From contig NZ_FQWK01000004.1 of the NCBI RefSeq assembly GCF_900129655.1, positions 186,001 to 250,000 of the forward strand: a DNA stretch of 64,000 nt, read 5' to 3'. This document shows positions 9,081 to 16,968 of this stretch, one piece after another. The translations under genes and the position numbers were made by a program. The notes under the pieces were generated by a model. It made no database searches. It had not been told where the DNA came from and saw only the letters and a program-made list of their open reading frames with translations. Position 1 is the first letter of the stretch. Each line of letters opens with the position of its first letter. Origin of the DNA: Bacteroides clarus YIT 12056. Lineage in GTDB: Bacteria > Bacteroidota > Bacteroidia > Bacteroidales > Bacteroidaceae.

Positions 9081-9138
9081 AAGCTTGGTTCGGACAAGAG
9101 ATATTCTGTTTTCTTACCGAAAATCTCGATGAAAAGTA

Positions 9139-9146
9139 TATATTTG
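9139..9146 (+). promoter_or_regulatory. Promoter of the POT transporter gene
   Basis: TATATTTG matches TAnnTTTG. The leader to the ATG at 9200 is about 45 nt and A/T-rich. Confidence 0.65.
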
Positions 9147-9199
9147 CAAAAAATATAAATAAACTAATACTAATTACTAATTTACAAAAACTTATTTTT

Positions 9200-10762
9200 A
9201 TGTTTAGCAAACACCCTAATGGTTTGATTGCTGCCGCTTTGGCTAATATGGGAGAACGTTTCGGCTTCTATATCATGATGGCAATCCTTACACTGTTTAT
9301 CTCGGCCAAGTTCGGGCTGTCTGAAACGACTACCGGATATATCTATTCCGCATTCTATGCATCCATCTATATTCTGGCATTGGCAGGCGGTATCATAGCT
9401 GACAAGACTAAAAACTTTAAAGGTACTATTCTTGCCGGTTTGGTGATGATGGCTGTCGGCTATTTGATTATTGCCATTCCTACTCCTACGCCGGTTCCCA
9501 GCATGGGACTTTACCTGGGATTGACTTGTCTCGGACTTTTGGTTATCGCTTTCGGTAACGGTTTGTTCAAAGGTAATCTTCAGGCATTGGTAGGTCAGAT
9601 GTACGATGATCCCAAATACTCGAGTCTGCGTGACTCCGGTTTCCAAATTTTCTATATGTTTATCAATATCGGCGGTTTCTTTGCTCCGTGGATTGCTATC
9701 GGTGTACGTAACTGGTGGTTGAAGGTTAATAACTTCGATTATGATGCCACTTTACCCGAACTTTGTCACCAATTCCTTAAAGAAGGTGATAAAATGGCTC
9801 CTCAGGCAATGGAGAATCTTGCATCGTTGGCCGATAAGGTTACGCTCGACGGCAGCCACGTGGCTGATATGGGTACATTTGTCAATAACTACCTGGATGT
9901 GTTTAACCGTGGTTTCCAATATGCTTTTATGGCTGCCATTGTTGCCATGTTGATTTCATTGGTAATCTATTTGGCCAATAAGAACCGTTTTCCCGATCCT
10001 GCAAAGAAAGTGGTAGCTGCCAAAGAGCAGAACGCTACTGTAAGCAAGGAAGAAATCAAGATGAGTGCGGCCGAAATCAAACAGCGTATTTACGCTTTGT
10101 TCGCTGTATTCGGTGTAGTGATTTTCTTTTGGTTGTCGTTCCACCAGAATGGTTATTCGCTGACTTACTTTGCGCGCGACTATGTAGACTTGAGCGTAAT
10201 CGATATCGACCTCGGCTTTACCCGTATCAAGGGTGCTGAAATATTCCAGTGTGTAAATCCGTTCTTTGTGGTATTCCTTACTCCGTTTATCATGTGGTTC
10301 TTCGGCGCGCTGAAGAAGAAGGAGAAAGAACCTTCCACACCGATGAAGATTGCCATCGGTATGGGTATCGCGGCATTGGCTTATATTTTCCTTATGGTAT
10401 TCTCGTTCACGCTGCCCGCCAAAGATGCGCTGAGTACAATGAGTGCGGCTGAAATTAATGCCATCCGTGTAACTCCGTGGATTATGATCGGTTTGTACTT
10501 CATCCTTACGGTTGCCGAATTGTTTATCTCGCCGCTGGGATTGTCTTTCGTATCGAAGGTGGCTCCTCCTCATTTGCAAGGTTTGATGCAGGGCTGTTGG
10601 TTGGCTGCGACCGCAGTAGGTAACTCGTTGCTTTTCATTGGCGGTATTCTTTATACTACCGTTCCAATCTGGGCTTGTTGGTTAGTCTTTGTAGGTGCGA
10701 CGGGCGCTTCTATGATTGTAATGCTCTCAATGGTTAAGTGGCTGGAGAGAGTGGCAAAATAA
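9200..10762 (+). CDS. POT-family proton-dependent oligopeptide transporter
   Basis: The 520-residue integral membrane protein has about twelve to fourteen hydrophobic segments. The N-terminal NMGERFGFYIMMAIL is the ExxERFxYY-type proton-coupling motif of POT/PTR2 carriers. GGIIADKTKNFKGTIL in loop 2-3 is the major facilitator signature, and the C-terminal half contains FISPLGLSFVSKVAPP, a conserved POT segment. It would import di- and tripeptides with protons. There is a longer soluble insertion at about residues 173-230. It is flanked by a promoter and a strong terminator and is a single-gene unit. Confidence 0.9.
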   Translation: MFSKHPNGLIAAALANMGERFGFYIMMAILTLFISAKFGLSETTTGYIYSAFYASIYILALAGGIIADKTKNFKGTILAGLVMMAVGYLIIAIPTPTPVPSMGLYLGLTCLGLLVIAFGNGLFKGNLQALVGQMYDDPKYSSLRDSGFQIFYMFINIGGFFAPWIAIGVRNWWLKVNNFDYDATLPELCHQFLKEGDKMAPQAMENLASLADKVTLDGSHVADMGTFVNNYLDVFNRGFQYAFMAAIVAMLISLVIYLANKNRFPDPAKKVVAAKEQNATVSKEEIKMSAAEIKQRIYALFAVFGVVIFFWLSFHQNGYSLTYFARDYVDLSVIDIDLGFTRIKGAEIFQCVNPFFVVFLTPFIMWFFGALKKKEKEPSTPMKIAIGMGIAALAYIFLMVFSFTLPAKDALSTMSAAEINAIRVTPWIMIGLYFILTVAELFISPLGLSFVSKVAPPHLQGLMQGCWLAATAVGNSLLFIGGILYTTVPIWACWLVFVGATGASMIVMLSMVKWLERVAK

Positions 10763-10774
10763 ATGAAAACCCAG

Positions 10775-10833
10775 TTAAATGAAGAATGAGAAATGAAGAA
10801 TGAAGAATTTTTCATTTCTCATTCTTCATTTAA
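10775..10833. terminator. Bidirectional terminator
   Basis: A perfect 23-bp inverted repeat (10775-10797 with 10811-10833, core GAAGAATGAGAAATG) with a 13-nt loop lies between the convergent transporter and acetyltransferase genes. The stem is A/T-rich and made of GAA/TGA repeats. Confidence 0.75.
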
Positions 10834-10835
10834 AT

Positions 10836-11333
10836 TTAAATTTCCTTTCCCATTATATAATCATTCATATAATACCCGTTTCCTATCGGGAAATCTCCTT
10901 CTCTTAATTTCTTCATTCCCATACGCTCATAAAAGTGTATTGCCTTATTATTACGGTTTACGTTTAATTCCAGCATACATGGTTCCGGATGCACTTCCTT
11001 GATGTATTTTATGGCTTCACGAAACAGGAAACTTCCACAGTGCGCCCCTTGATAATAGGGGAGTACATAAATCTTTTGCAGATGAAACAGGTTGTCGCCT
11101 TCCGGTTGTACGGATACATATCCTGCTGCTTCACACTCTTCGTAGGCTATGAGGTACACATGTCCTTCTTCTTCCATTTGCTTACGGATATTCTCCAAAG
11201 AGTACATCCACTCCATCATATATTCGGTTTGTTCCTTTGAAAGTATTTCCTTGTAGGTTTCGGGAAATATCTGCCAGGCAAGTTTGTGAATCAATTCACA
11301 ATCGGCGCTTGTCGCTTTTCTGATAGTAAACAT
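10836..11333 (-). CDS. GNAT family N-acetyltransferase
   Basis: The 165-residue protein has a GNAT fold: FTIRKATSADCELIHKL (beta 1/alpha 1), VYLIAYEECEAAGYVSV, LHLQ-like LQKIYVLPYYQGAHCGSFL with the acetyl-CoA loop in the Q-G-x-x-G-S pattern, and ELNVNRNNKAIHFYERMGM, the beta 5-alpha 4 NKxAxxFYExxGF-type motif. It transfers acetyl groups to an unknown amine. The frame is open further upstream (to 11375), but the promoter box at 11364-11371 would put the transcript start inside that extension, so the ATG at 11333 was chosen. Confidence 0.85.
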   Translation of the reverse strand: MFTIRKATSADCELIHKLAWQIFPETYKEILSKEQTEYMMEWMYSLENIRKQMEEEGHVYLIAYEECEAAGYVSVQPEGDNLFHLQKIYVLPYYQGAHCGSFLFREAIKYIKEVHPEPCMLELNVNRNNKAIHFYERMGMKKLREGDFPIGNGYYMNDYIMGKEI

Positions 11334-11363
11334 ATTTGTGGCGTTTATATTGTTAATCGGATA

Positions 11364-11371
11364 CAAATATA
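11364..11371 (-). promoter_or_regulatory. Promoter of the GNAT gene
   Basis: The minus strand reads TATATTTG, a full match to TAnnTTTG, about 30 bp before the chosen start. It rules against the longer N-terminus. The 11372-11569 stretch up to the divergent padR promoter shows nothing else recognisable. Confidence 0.65.
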
Positions 11372-11569
11372 GCATGCTTTATGAAACGGTGTATCTTAAT
11401 CGGCTGAAATTATAATCCGGTGCATCAGAGCTTAGCGTCGAGGTATATGTGTTGCAAACCTTAAGAATAAAAGGCATAAACTTTAGGTATTGGCGGTGTA
11501 AAATCCGGGATTATTGTTAATTAATATAAATATAAAGTACTTTGCAATACATAGTACTAATATAATACA

Positions 11570-11577
11570 TATATTTG
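11570..11577 (+). promoter_or_regulatory. Promoter of padR-pspC unit
   Basis: TATATTTG matches TAnnTTTG and lies 69 bp before the padR start. The A/T-rich region around it (11520-11640) is a plausible place for PadR autoregulation, but I see no clear PadR palindrome. Confidence 0.6.
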
Positions 11578-11646
11578 TGCCATACAAAGAATGTCGGTAG
11601 GGCATCTTTGTTGTAATTAATAAAGCAAATTAATAATGAATAGATT

Positions 11647-11973
11647 ATGGATGTTAATAATGTAAAGTCGCAAATGCGTAAAGGCATGCTTGAATATTGC
11701 ATCATGCTATTGCTCCATAAAGAACCGGCTTACGCTTCGGATATTATACAAAAACTGAAAGAAGCCCGGTTGATTGTGGTGGAAGGAACGCTGTATCCGT
11801 TACTTACCCGTTTGAAGAATGATGATTTATTGAGTTACGAATGGATAGAGTCCACGCAAGGGCCGCCACGCAAATACTATAAGCTGACAGAGAAAGGGGA
11901 GCTGTTTTTAGGTGAGCTGGAAGTATCTTGGCGGGAATTAAGTGATACGGTCAATCATATAGCGAATAATTAG
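11647..11973 (+). CDS. PadR family transcriptional regulator
   Basis: The 108-residue protein fits PadR subfamily 2: a winged helix with KGMLEYCIMLLLHKEPAYASDIIQKL, VVEGTLYPLLTRLKNDDLL, the wing GPPRKYYKLTEKG, and one C-terminal helix for dimerisation. PadR proteins are ligand- or stress-responsive repressors. The neighbour 55 bp downstream encodes a PspC-domain envelope protein. PadR plus PspC/DUF-type membrane proteins is a common gene pair, so this regulator probably controls its own operon. Confidence 0.92.
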   Translation: MDVNNVKSQMRKGMLEYCIMLLLHKEPAYASDIIQKLKEARLIVVEGTLYPLLTRLKNDDLLSYEWIESTQGPPRKYYKLTEKGELFLGELEVSWRELSDTVNHIANN

Positions 11974-12028
11974 CGGTTGGCAATTATACATATTAGATAA
12001 TAAAGTAATAAATAAAAAACATATAACA

Positions 12029-13087
12029 ATGAAAAAGACATTAACGGTAAACTTAGGCGGAACTGTTTTTCATATTGATGAAGACGCCTACCGTCTTTTG
12101 GATAATTATTTAAGTAATCTGAAGATACATTTCCGTAAGGAAGCCGGTGCAGACGAGATTATTGATGATATTGAGCGCCGTATTTCCGAGCTCTTTGCGG
12201 AGAAACTTACTGCGGGTTCGCAAGTGATTACCATTACTGATGTGGAAGAGGTTATTGCCCGTATGGGAAAACCGGAAGATATGGAAGCGGAAAATGATAG
12301 TGAGCCGTCGGTTGGCAATGCAACCCGTACTACGATACACCGCCGTCTTTACCGTAATCCGGATGATAAGTTACTGGGAGGTGTTATCAGCGGTATGGCT
12401 GCGTATTTGGGATGGGATGTGACTCTGCTCCGTCTGTTGTTGCTGGTTGTATTGATTTGTGGAGTAGGAACATTGATTCCGGTTTATATCGTTTGTTGGT
12501 TGGTTATTCCCGAAGCGCGTACAGCCGCCGAGAAACTGAGTATGCGCGGTGAAGCCGTTACGGTAGAAAATATAGGGAAGACCGTGACCGATGGTTTTGA
12601 AAAGGTTGCCAACGGTGTGAATGATTACATGAAATCCGATAAACCCCGTACTTTCTTGCAGAAGCTGGGTGATGCTTTGGTGATGGTGGCCGGTTGGTTT
12701 TTCAAAATCTGCCTGGTGATATTTGCCATTATTTGCAGCCCGCTATTGTTTGTGTTCGGAGTAGTATTTGTCGCGCTGCTTTTTGCGGCCGTAATGGTGG
12801 CTATTGGTGGCGGAGCTGCGCTTATCTCGATGTTCCCCACTTTTGATGTGATATTGCCTACTTCTCCGTTATCGGCTATTGTAATGTACATTGCGGGTAT
12901 TTTGCTGGTGGGCATTCCATTGGTAAGTCTTGTTTGGGCAATATTCAGCCAGATATTTAAGTGGCAGCCGATGGCTTCCGGCTTGAAATGGACTTTGGTT
13001 ATTCTTTGGATGGTGAGTGCAGCCGTCTTTGGTATCTGCTTCGCTATGCAGGGAGCAACCTTCCCGATATTGGGCATTCTGGTGTGA
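12029..13087 (+). CDS. PspC domain envelope-stress membrane protein
   Basis: The 352-residue protein begins with a soluble region (1-105) that holds a putative autoregulatory helix-rich segment (AYRLLDNYLSNLKIHF, IIDDIERRISELFAEKL). At about residues 108-165 lies a PspC domain: RLYRNPDDKLLGGVISGMAAYLG followed by two membrane helices ending in WLVIPEA. Three or more further hydrophobic segments follow (about 222-265 and 275-350). PspC proteins act in phage-shock-like envelope stress responses and maintain membrane integrity. Pairing with PadR upstream supports a regulated stress module. The soluble N-terminal part resembles HAAS-type regions seen beside PadR, which is inference. Confidence 0.85.
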   Translation: MKKTLTVNLGGTVFHIDEDAYRLLDNYLSNLKIHFRKEAGADEIIDDIERRISELFAEKLTAGSQVITITDVEEVIARMGKPEDMEAENDSEPSVGNATRTTIHRRLYRNPDDKLLGGVISGMAAYLGWDVTLLRLLLLVVLICGVGTLIPVYIVCWLVIPEARTAAEKLSMRGEAVTVENIGKTVTDGFEKVANGVNDYMKSDKPRTFLQKLGDALVMVAGWFFKICLVIFAIICSPLLFVFGVVFVALLFAAVMVAIGGGAALISMFPTFDVILPTSPLSAIVMYIAGILLVGIPLVSLVWAIFSQIFKWQPMASGLKWTLVILWMVSAAVFGICFAMQGATFPILGILV

Positions 13088-13165
13088 TTAATAGAATAAT
13101 ATCCTATTGATGAATTGGTAAATAAGAAGTTAATAGAATATTTATAGCAAGTTAATATCATAAAG

Positions 13166-13208
13166 AAAGGAAGTTAACATCATCGTACCAACGATGTTAA
13201 CTTCCTTT
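13166..13208. terminator. Bidirectional terminator
   Basis: A 16-bp inverted repeat (13166-13181 with 13193-13208; arm AAAGGAAGTTAACATC) runs into a T tract on the plus strand and an A-rich start on the other side. It ends both pspC and the convergent S9 peptidase transcript. Confidence 0.85.
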
Positions 13209-13235
13209 TTTCATATCCTTTTTTATCTGCTTTCT

Positions 13236-15446
13236 TTATTGTTTAGCCGGTTTCAGCCATTTATCCAGCCATTCAAAGAATGTACGCTGCCACAGAATAC
13301 CGTTTTGCGGTTTCAGTACCCAATGGTTTTCATCGGGATAGATAAGCAATTCGGCAGGCACGCCGCGCATGACGGCTGCATCAAAAGCGGCCATAGCTTG
13401 GTTGGCGAGAATACGGAAATCCTTTTCACCGTGGATGCAGAGAATAGGAGTGTCCCATTTGTCTACAAAGAGGTGAGGGGAGTTGGCAAACGTACGTTGG
13501 GCTGTGGCATTGTTCTTTTCCCAGTATGCGCCGCCCATATCCCAGTTGGCAAACCATTTTTCTTCAGTTTCCAGGTATTGCATTTCCATATTGAAGATGC
13601 CGTCATGGGCGATAAATGCTTTGAAACGTTTGTCGTGATGTCCTGCAAGCCAGTAAACGGAGAAACCGCCGAAGCTGGCGCCTACACAACCCAAACGGTC
13701 TTTATCGACAAACGGCTCTTTCGCCATTTCATCAATGGCGGTGAAATAATCCTTCATGCACTGACCGCCGTAATCGCCGCTGATAGCCTCATTCCATTCT
13801 ACGCCGAAGCCCGGAAGACCGCGACGGTTGGGAGCTACGATGATATAGTCGTTGGCCGCCATAATCTGGAAATTCCAACGATAGCTCCAGAACTGGCTGA
13901 CAGGACTTTGAGGACCGCCTTCGCAGAAGAGCAGGGTAGGATACTTCTTGTTCGGGTCGAAGTGCGGCGGATAGATAATCCAAGTCAACATCTGCTTGCC
14001 GTCAGTGGTTTTCATCCAGCGTCCCTCTACTTTACCCATTTCCAGTTGGTCGTAGATTTGTTTGTTCTCGAAGGTGAGTTGCGTTACGGGATAAATCTCC
14101 TCTACCGGAGTATTGCTATCGGCATTGTTGTACGTATCGGTACCGAACATGCAGACAGGGAAAGGTTTGCTGTCCAACTGACCGATGGAGAAAATTTCGT
14201 CGCCCATGGACATGGAGTGGCGTTTGGCAATCATACTGTTACCGCATAAGGCCATCGAAGCATAGTCGTACATGCCGTTGGTCAGTTGGTATATATGTTT
14301 GTCATCTTCCAAACCGGTGTTGTAGATTTGGGTTCTGCCCTGCCATACACCCAGGAAGAAGATGCTTCGTGAGTCTTTATTCCACAAGAAAGCGTCTACA
14401 TTGGATTGGAATCCTTGGCTGACGAAACGTTTCTCTCCGGTAGCACGGTCCATTACACACAGGCGGTTGAGGTCTGCCTCATAGCCGTCGCGCTCCATAC
14501 TCTGCCATGCGATGTATTTGCCGTCCGGAGAATATTGCGGATTGGTGTCGTAGCCCGCCATTTCGGTTTGACCGTCGGAAGCTTTCGCATCCTGTTTGCA
14601 AAGGTTGACGAAGCCGCCTTTCTGTACATCGTATTCATAGATATCCGAGTCGGTAGAAATAGCATATGCCAGTCCCGTCTTCATACGGCAGGTGAAAGCC
14701 ACTTTATCCGATGCGGGGCTCCACGCCAGTTGTTCGATACCGCCGAAAGGCTTCATCGGACTTTCATAGGGAAGTCCTTCAAGGATGTCTTTCACATTAC
14801 TGATGCCATTGCCGTCGAATTCGGCAACGAAAGGATGCGGAGCGGTCGTTACCCATTCATCCCAATGTTTGTACATCAAATCGGTAACGATGATGCCGGT
14901 TGCCTTGGGCAAATCGGGATGCTTGTCGGCGGTGCTCTGCACGGTCTTTACTTGAGCGATGAAAAGTAATTTCTTACCATCGGGCGAGAAAGCAAATCCT
15001 TCGATATCTCCGTCATACTGAGTGAGTTGTTTGCGTTCCGTACCGTCCGGATTCATTTCCCATACTTGGCTGCTACCACTTTCATTGCACAGGAAAGCGA
15101 TTTTCTTGCCGTCCTTAATCCAGGCAGGCTGGCTTTCCTGCCAATTGTCACGAGTAATTTGCTTGTTATTGCTGCCGTCGGCATTCATAACAAATAATTC
15201 ATTATTGCTCTTATTCTCGGGCACGCTGTAATAAGCTACCGAATAAGCAATCTGTTTCTCGTCGGGCGATACGGCTACGCTGCCGATACGTCCCATTGCC
15301 CAAAGCGCTTCAGGCGTCATACGCTGACCTTCGATTTTTATATCCGATCTCTCGATAAGCGCTCCGTTTTGTCCTGCTTCTTTGGTTCCGCCGCAGGATG
15401 CCAACATCATTGCTGCCGACATAAATAATAGGTTTGATTGTTTCAT
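13236..15446 (-). CDS. S9 family (prolyl oligopeptidase/DPP-like) lipoprotein peptidase
   Basis: The 736-residue protein has a lipoprotein signal ending at MMLASC (Cys18). An N-terminal seven-bladed-propeller region carries repeated PD40/TolB-like units (SVAVSPDEKQIAYSV, SPDGKKLLFIA, YSPDGKYIAWQS). The alpha/beta-hydrolase domain at about 480-736 has the nucleophile elbow GASFGG (Ser591), the Asp region HGEKDFRI and the His region DENHWV. It cleaves peptides, probably as a dipeptidyl peptidase of the DPP5 or acyl-aminoacyl type, in the periplasm or at the outer membrane. The exact specificity cannot be set from sequence. It forms a single-gene unit with its own promoter-like box. Confidence 0.9.
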   Translation of the reverse strand: MKQSNLLFMSAAMMLASCGGTKEAGQNGALIERSDIKIEGQRMTPEALWAMGRIGSVAVSPDEKQIAYSVAYYSVPENKSNNELFVMNADGSNNKQITRDNWQESQPAWIKDGKKIAFLCNESGSSQVWEMNPDGTERKQLTQYDGDIEGFAFSPDGKKLLFIAQVKTVQSTADKHPDLPKATGIIVTDLMYKHWDEWVTTAPHPFVAEFDGNGISNVKDILEGLPYESPMKPFGGIEQLAWSPASDKVAFTCRMKTGLAYAISTDSDIYEYDVQKGGFVNLCKQDAKASDGQTEMAGYDTNPQYSPDGKYIAWQSMERDGYEADLNRLCVMDRATGEKRFVSQGFQSNVDAFLWNKDSRSIFFLGVWQGRTQIYNTGLEDDKHIYQLTNGMYDYASMALCGNSMIAKRHSMSMGDEIFSIGQLDSKPFPVCMFGTDTYNNADSNTPVEEIYPVTQLTFENKQIYDQLEMGKVEGRWMKTTDGKQMLTWIIYPPHFDPNKKYPTLLFCEGGPQSPVSQFWSYRWNFQIMAANDYIIVAPNRRGLPGFGVEWNEAISGDYGGQCMKDYFTAIDEMAKEPFVDKDRLGCVGASFGGFSVYWLAGHHDKRFKAFIAHDGIFNMEMQYLETEEKWFANWDMGGAYWEKNNATAQRTFANSPHLFVDKWDTPILCIHGEKDFRILANQAMAAFDAAVMRGVPAELLIYPDENHWVLKPQNGILWQRTFFEWLDKWLKPAKQ

Positions 15447-15472
15447 ATATGTTTGAAGATTTATTTTGGTAG

Positions 15473-15480
15473 CGAAGATA
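15473..15480 (-). promoter_or_regulatory. Probable promoter of the S9 peptidase gene
   Basis: The minus strand reads TATCTTCG, seven of eight positions of TAnnTTTG (C for T at position 7), 26 bp before the gene. Confidence 0.45.
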
Positions 15481-15490
15481 GGGAATTAAT

Positions 15491-16822
15491 TTAAATTTTC
15501 TTCAGACTCCATTTTCCTTTCTTCATATAGAAGTAACAAAGCACTAAAATACCTACGGAATAAACTATTTCCGATGTCCATGCAAATGCCACGTCTAACT
15601 TCAGATAGGCCACAATGTATGTGATATAGCAGGTGTAAATTACCAGCGTTATCAGCTCCAAGGCCAAGGCGGTACGTGTGTTACCCGTTCCCGATACGGA
15701 CTGAAAATATACATTGGCCGGTACGAGAAACAAGTAAGCGGAGCAAAGCACCCACAGCGAGGGGATAGCCGCCTCTTGCAATTCCGGCATATCCGTATAC
15801 ACGCCCAATATCAATTTGGGGAACAGGGCGAAGAATACGGCAAACGGCAATACGAAAGCGTACGCGATACGTATATGTTGCCGTATTGTTCCGGGTACGC
15901 AGCTGATGTTTCCCGCTCCGATAAGGTTGCTGACCAATGAGCCGCAGGTCGACGCGAATGCCATCATCACCATAAACATGATTCCCGATACGTTACGGAT
16001 GATATTTGTGATGGCGAGCGAACGTTCTCCCAAATGTTCTACGTAGAGGAACAGCAGGAACCAAGTAGAGAGTGACAGGAAATTCTGTACCATTGTCCAA
16101 AAAGAAACGTTGAGCATACGCTTGAGTATGTTCCAACGGATGCCCGGTATCTTGTCCAGTCCATATTTGCGGATATCAATGCGGTTGCGGGTATAGATGA
16201 TGAAGAATATCAATGAAACCAATTCCGCCAATGACGAGCCGATGGCCGCTCCGGCAATGCCGAGGACAGGGAAGCCGAACTTGCCGAATATCAGGATATA
16301 GTTGAAGACGACGTTGCTCAATACCATGACGATTGAGTTCAATGTCAGTGTCTTGGTTTGTGTCGTTCCCAGGAAAAACGCACGGAACATTACCGCCGTA
16401 AAGGAGAAGAAGAAACCGAAGACACGCCAGTTGAGATAACTCATTGCCGCATCATAAATATGCTCGGAAGAGACAAGCCGCTTCAATATCACCGGAGCAA
16501 AGCTATAACAAACGACAAACATAACCGCTGCCATTCCTAGTTGAAAATAGATGCCTTGATAGAACAAGTTGCCTATTTCTTTATATTGCTGCTCACCGTT
16601 ACGCCGTGCAATCAGAATTTGCGCTCCGATACTGAAACCGAAGGCCACCATGAACATTACTATATAGAAGATACCCGCAATGGCAGATGCTCCTAATTCT
16701 ATTTCGCCTACACGTCCCAGGAAGGCGGTGTCTGTCATACCGATCATCTGCTCCATGAGCAAACTGATTAGGATAGGGTAGGCTATAAGCCAAATTTCTT
16801 TGTAGGTGTACTTAGTTTGCAT
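15491..16822 (-). CDS. MATE family efflux transporter
   Basis: From the ATG at 16822 the protein has 443 residues and about twelve membrane helices in two similar halves. MATE marks are EIWLIAYPILISLLMEQMIGMTDTAFLGR at the start (the MDTAFVG-type helix 1) and the matching helix 7 region FWTMVQNFLSLSTWF. MATE proteins export cationic drugs or metabolites using Na+ or H+. The open frame continues upstream to 16921, but that extension only translates a set of 22-bp repeats and is not family sequence. Those repeats and the yidC terminator separate it from yidC. Confidence 0.9.
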   Translation of the reverse strand: MQTKYTYKEIWLIAYPILISLLMEQMIGMTDTAFLGRVGEIELGASAIAGIFYIVMFMVAFGFSIGAQILIARRNGEQQYKEIGNLFYQGIYFQLGMAAVMFVVCYSFAPVILKRLVSSEHIYDAAMSYLNWRVFGFFFSFTAVMFRAFFLGTTQTKTLTLNSIVMVLSNVVFNYILIFGKFGFPVLGIAGAAIGSSLAELVSLIFFIIYTRNRIDIRKYGLDKIPGIRWNILKRMLNVSFWTMVQNFLSLSTWFLLFLYVEHLGERSLAITNIIRNVSGIMFMVMMAFASTCGSLVSNLIGAGNISCVPGTIRQHIRIAYAFVLPFAVFFALFPKLILGVYTDMPELQEAAIPSLWVLCSAYLFLVPANVYFQSVSGTGNTRTALALELITLVIYTCYITYIVAYLKLDVAFAWTSEIVYSVGILVLCYFYMKKGKWSLKKI

Positions 16823-16840
16823 ATTCGATAAATAAGTTTT

Positions 16841-16906
16841 TTTGATATACTTGAAAAAATCATTTGATATACTTGATAACCCTTTTTGATGTACTTGAAA
16901 AAGGAA
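16841..16906. repeat. Three 22-bp-spaced direct repeats upstream of the MATE gene
   Basis: TTTGATATACTTGA begins at 16841 and 16863, and TTTGATGTACTTGA at 16885, giving an exact 22-bp pitch (two helical turns). The core occupies 14 nt of each unit, and the remaining 8 nt vary. On the coding strand of the MATE gene the core reads TCAAGTATATCAAA. The array lies 19 to 84 bp upstream of the MATE start, a position suited to an operator. 22 is not a multiple of three, so the repeat is not coding. Confidence 0.75.
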
Positions 16907-16911
16907 AAGAA

Positions 16912-16937
16912 AGCCGGGCAATGCGAATTGTCCGGCT
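16912..16937 (-). terminator. Terminator of the pyrG-yidC operon
   Basis: On the minus strand AGCCGGACAA and TTGCCCGGCT form a 10-bp stem with one G-U pair and a 6-nt loop, followed by a pyrimidine-rich run (TTTCTTTTCCTTTTT). It lies 32 bp after the yidC stop. Confidence 0.85.
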
Positions 16938-16968
16938 CCCTTCTGAAAAAATATCTTGAACGGAAGTT

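Noticed and set aside
11541..11544. TTTG as -33 element for padR
   Set aside because: The distance to the -7 box (25 nt) is longer than expected for Bacteroides promoters, so I left it out.
13194..14249. 351-codon plus-strand frame opposite the S9 peptidase
   Set aside because: It starts in a terminator and covers the peptidase catalytic domain in antisense.
16823..16921. N-terminal extension of the MATE transporter
   Set aside because: It translates the 22-bp repeat array and the yidC terminator, and the membrane fold starts after the ATG at 16822.
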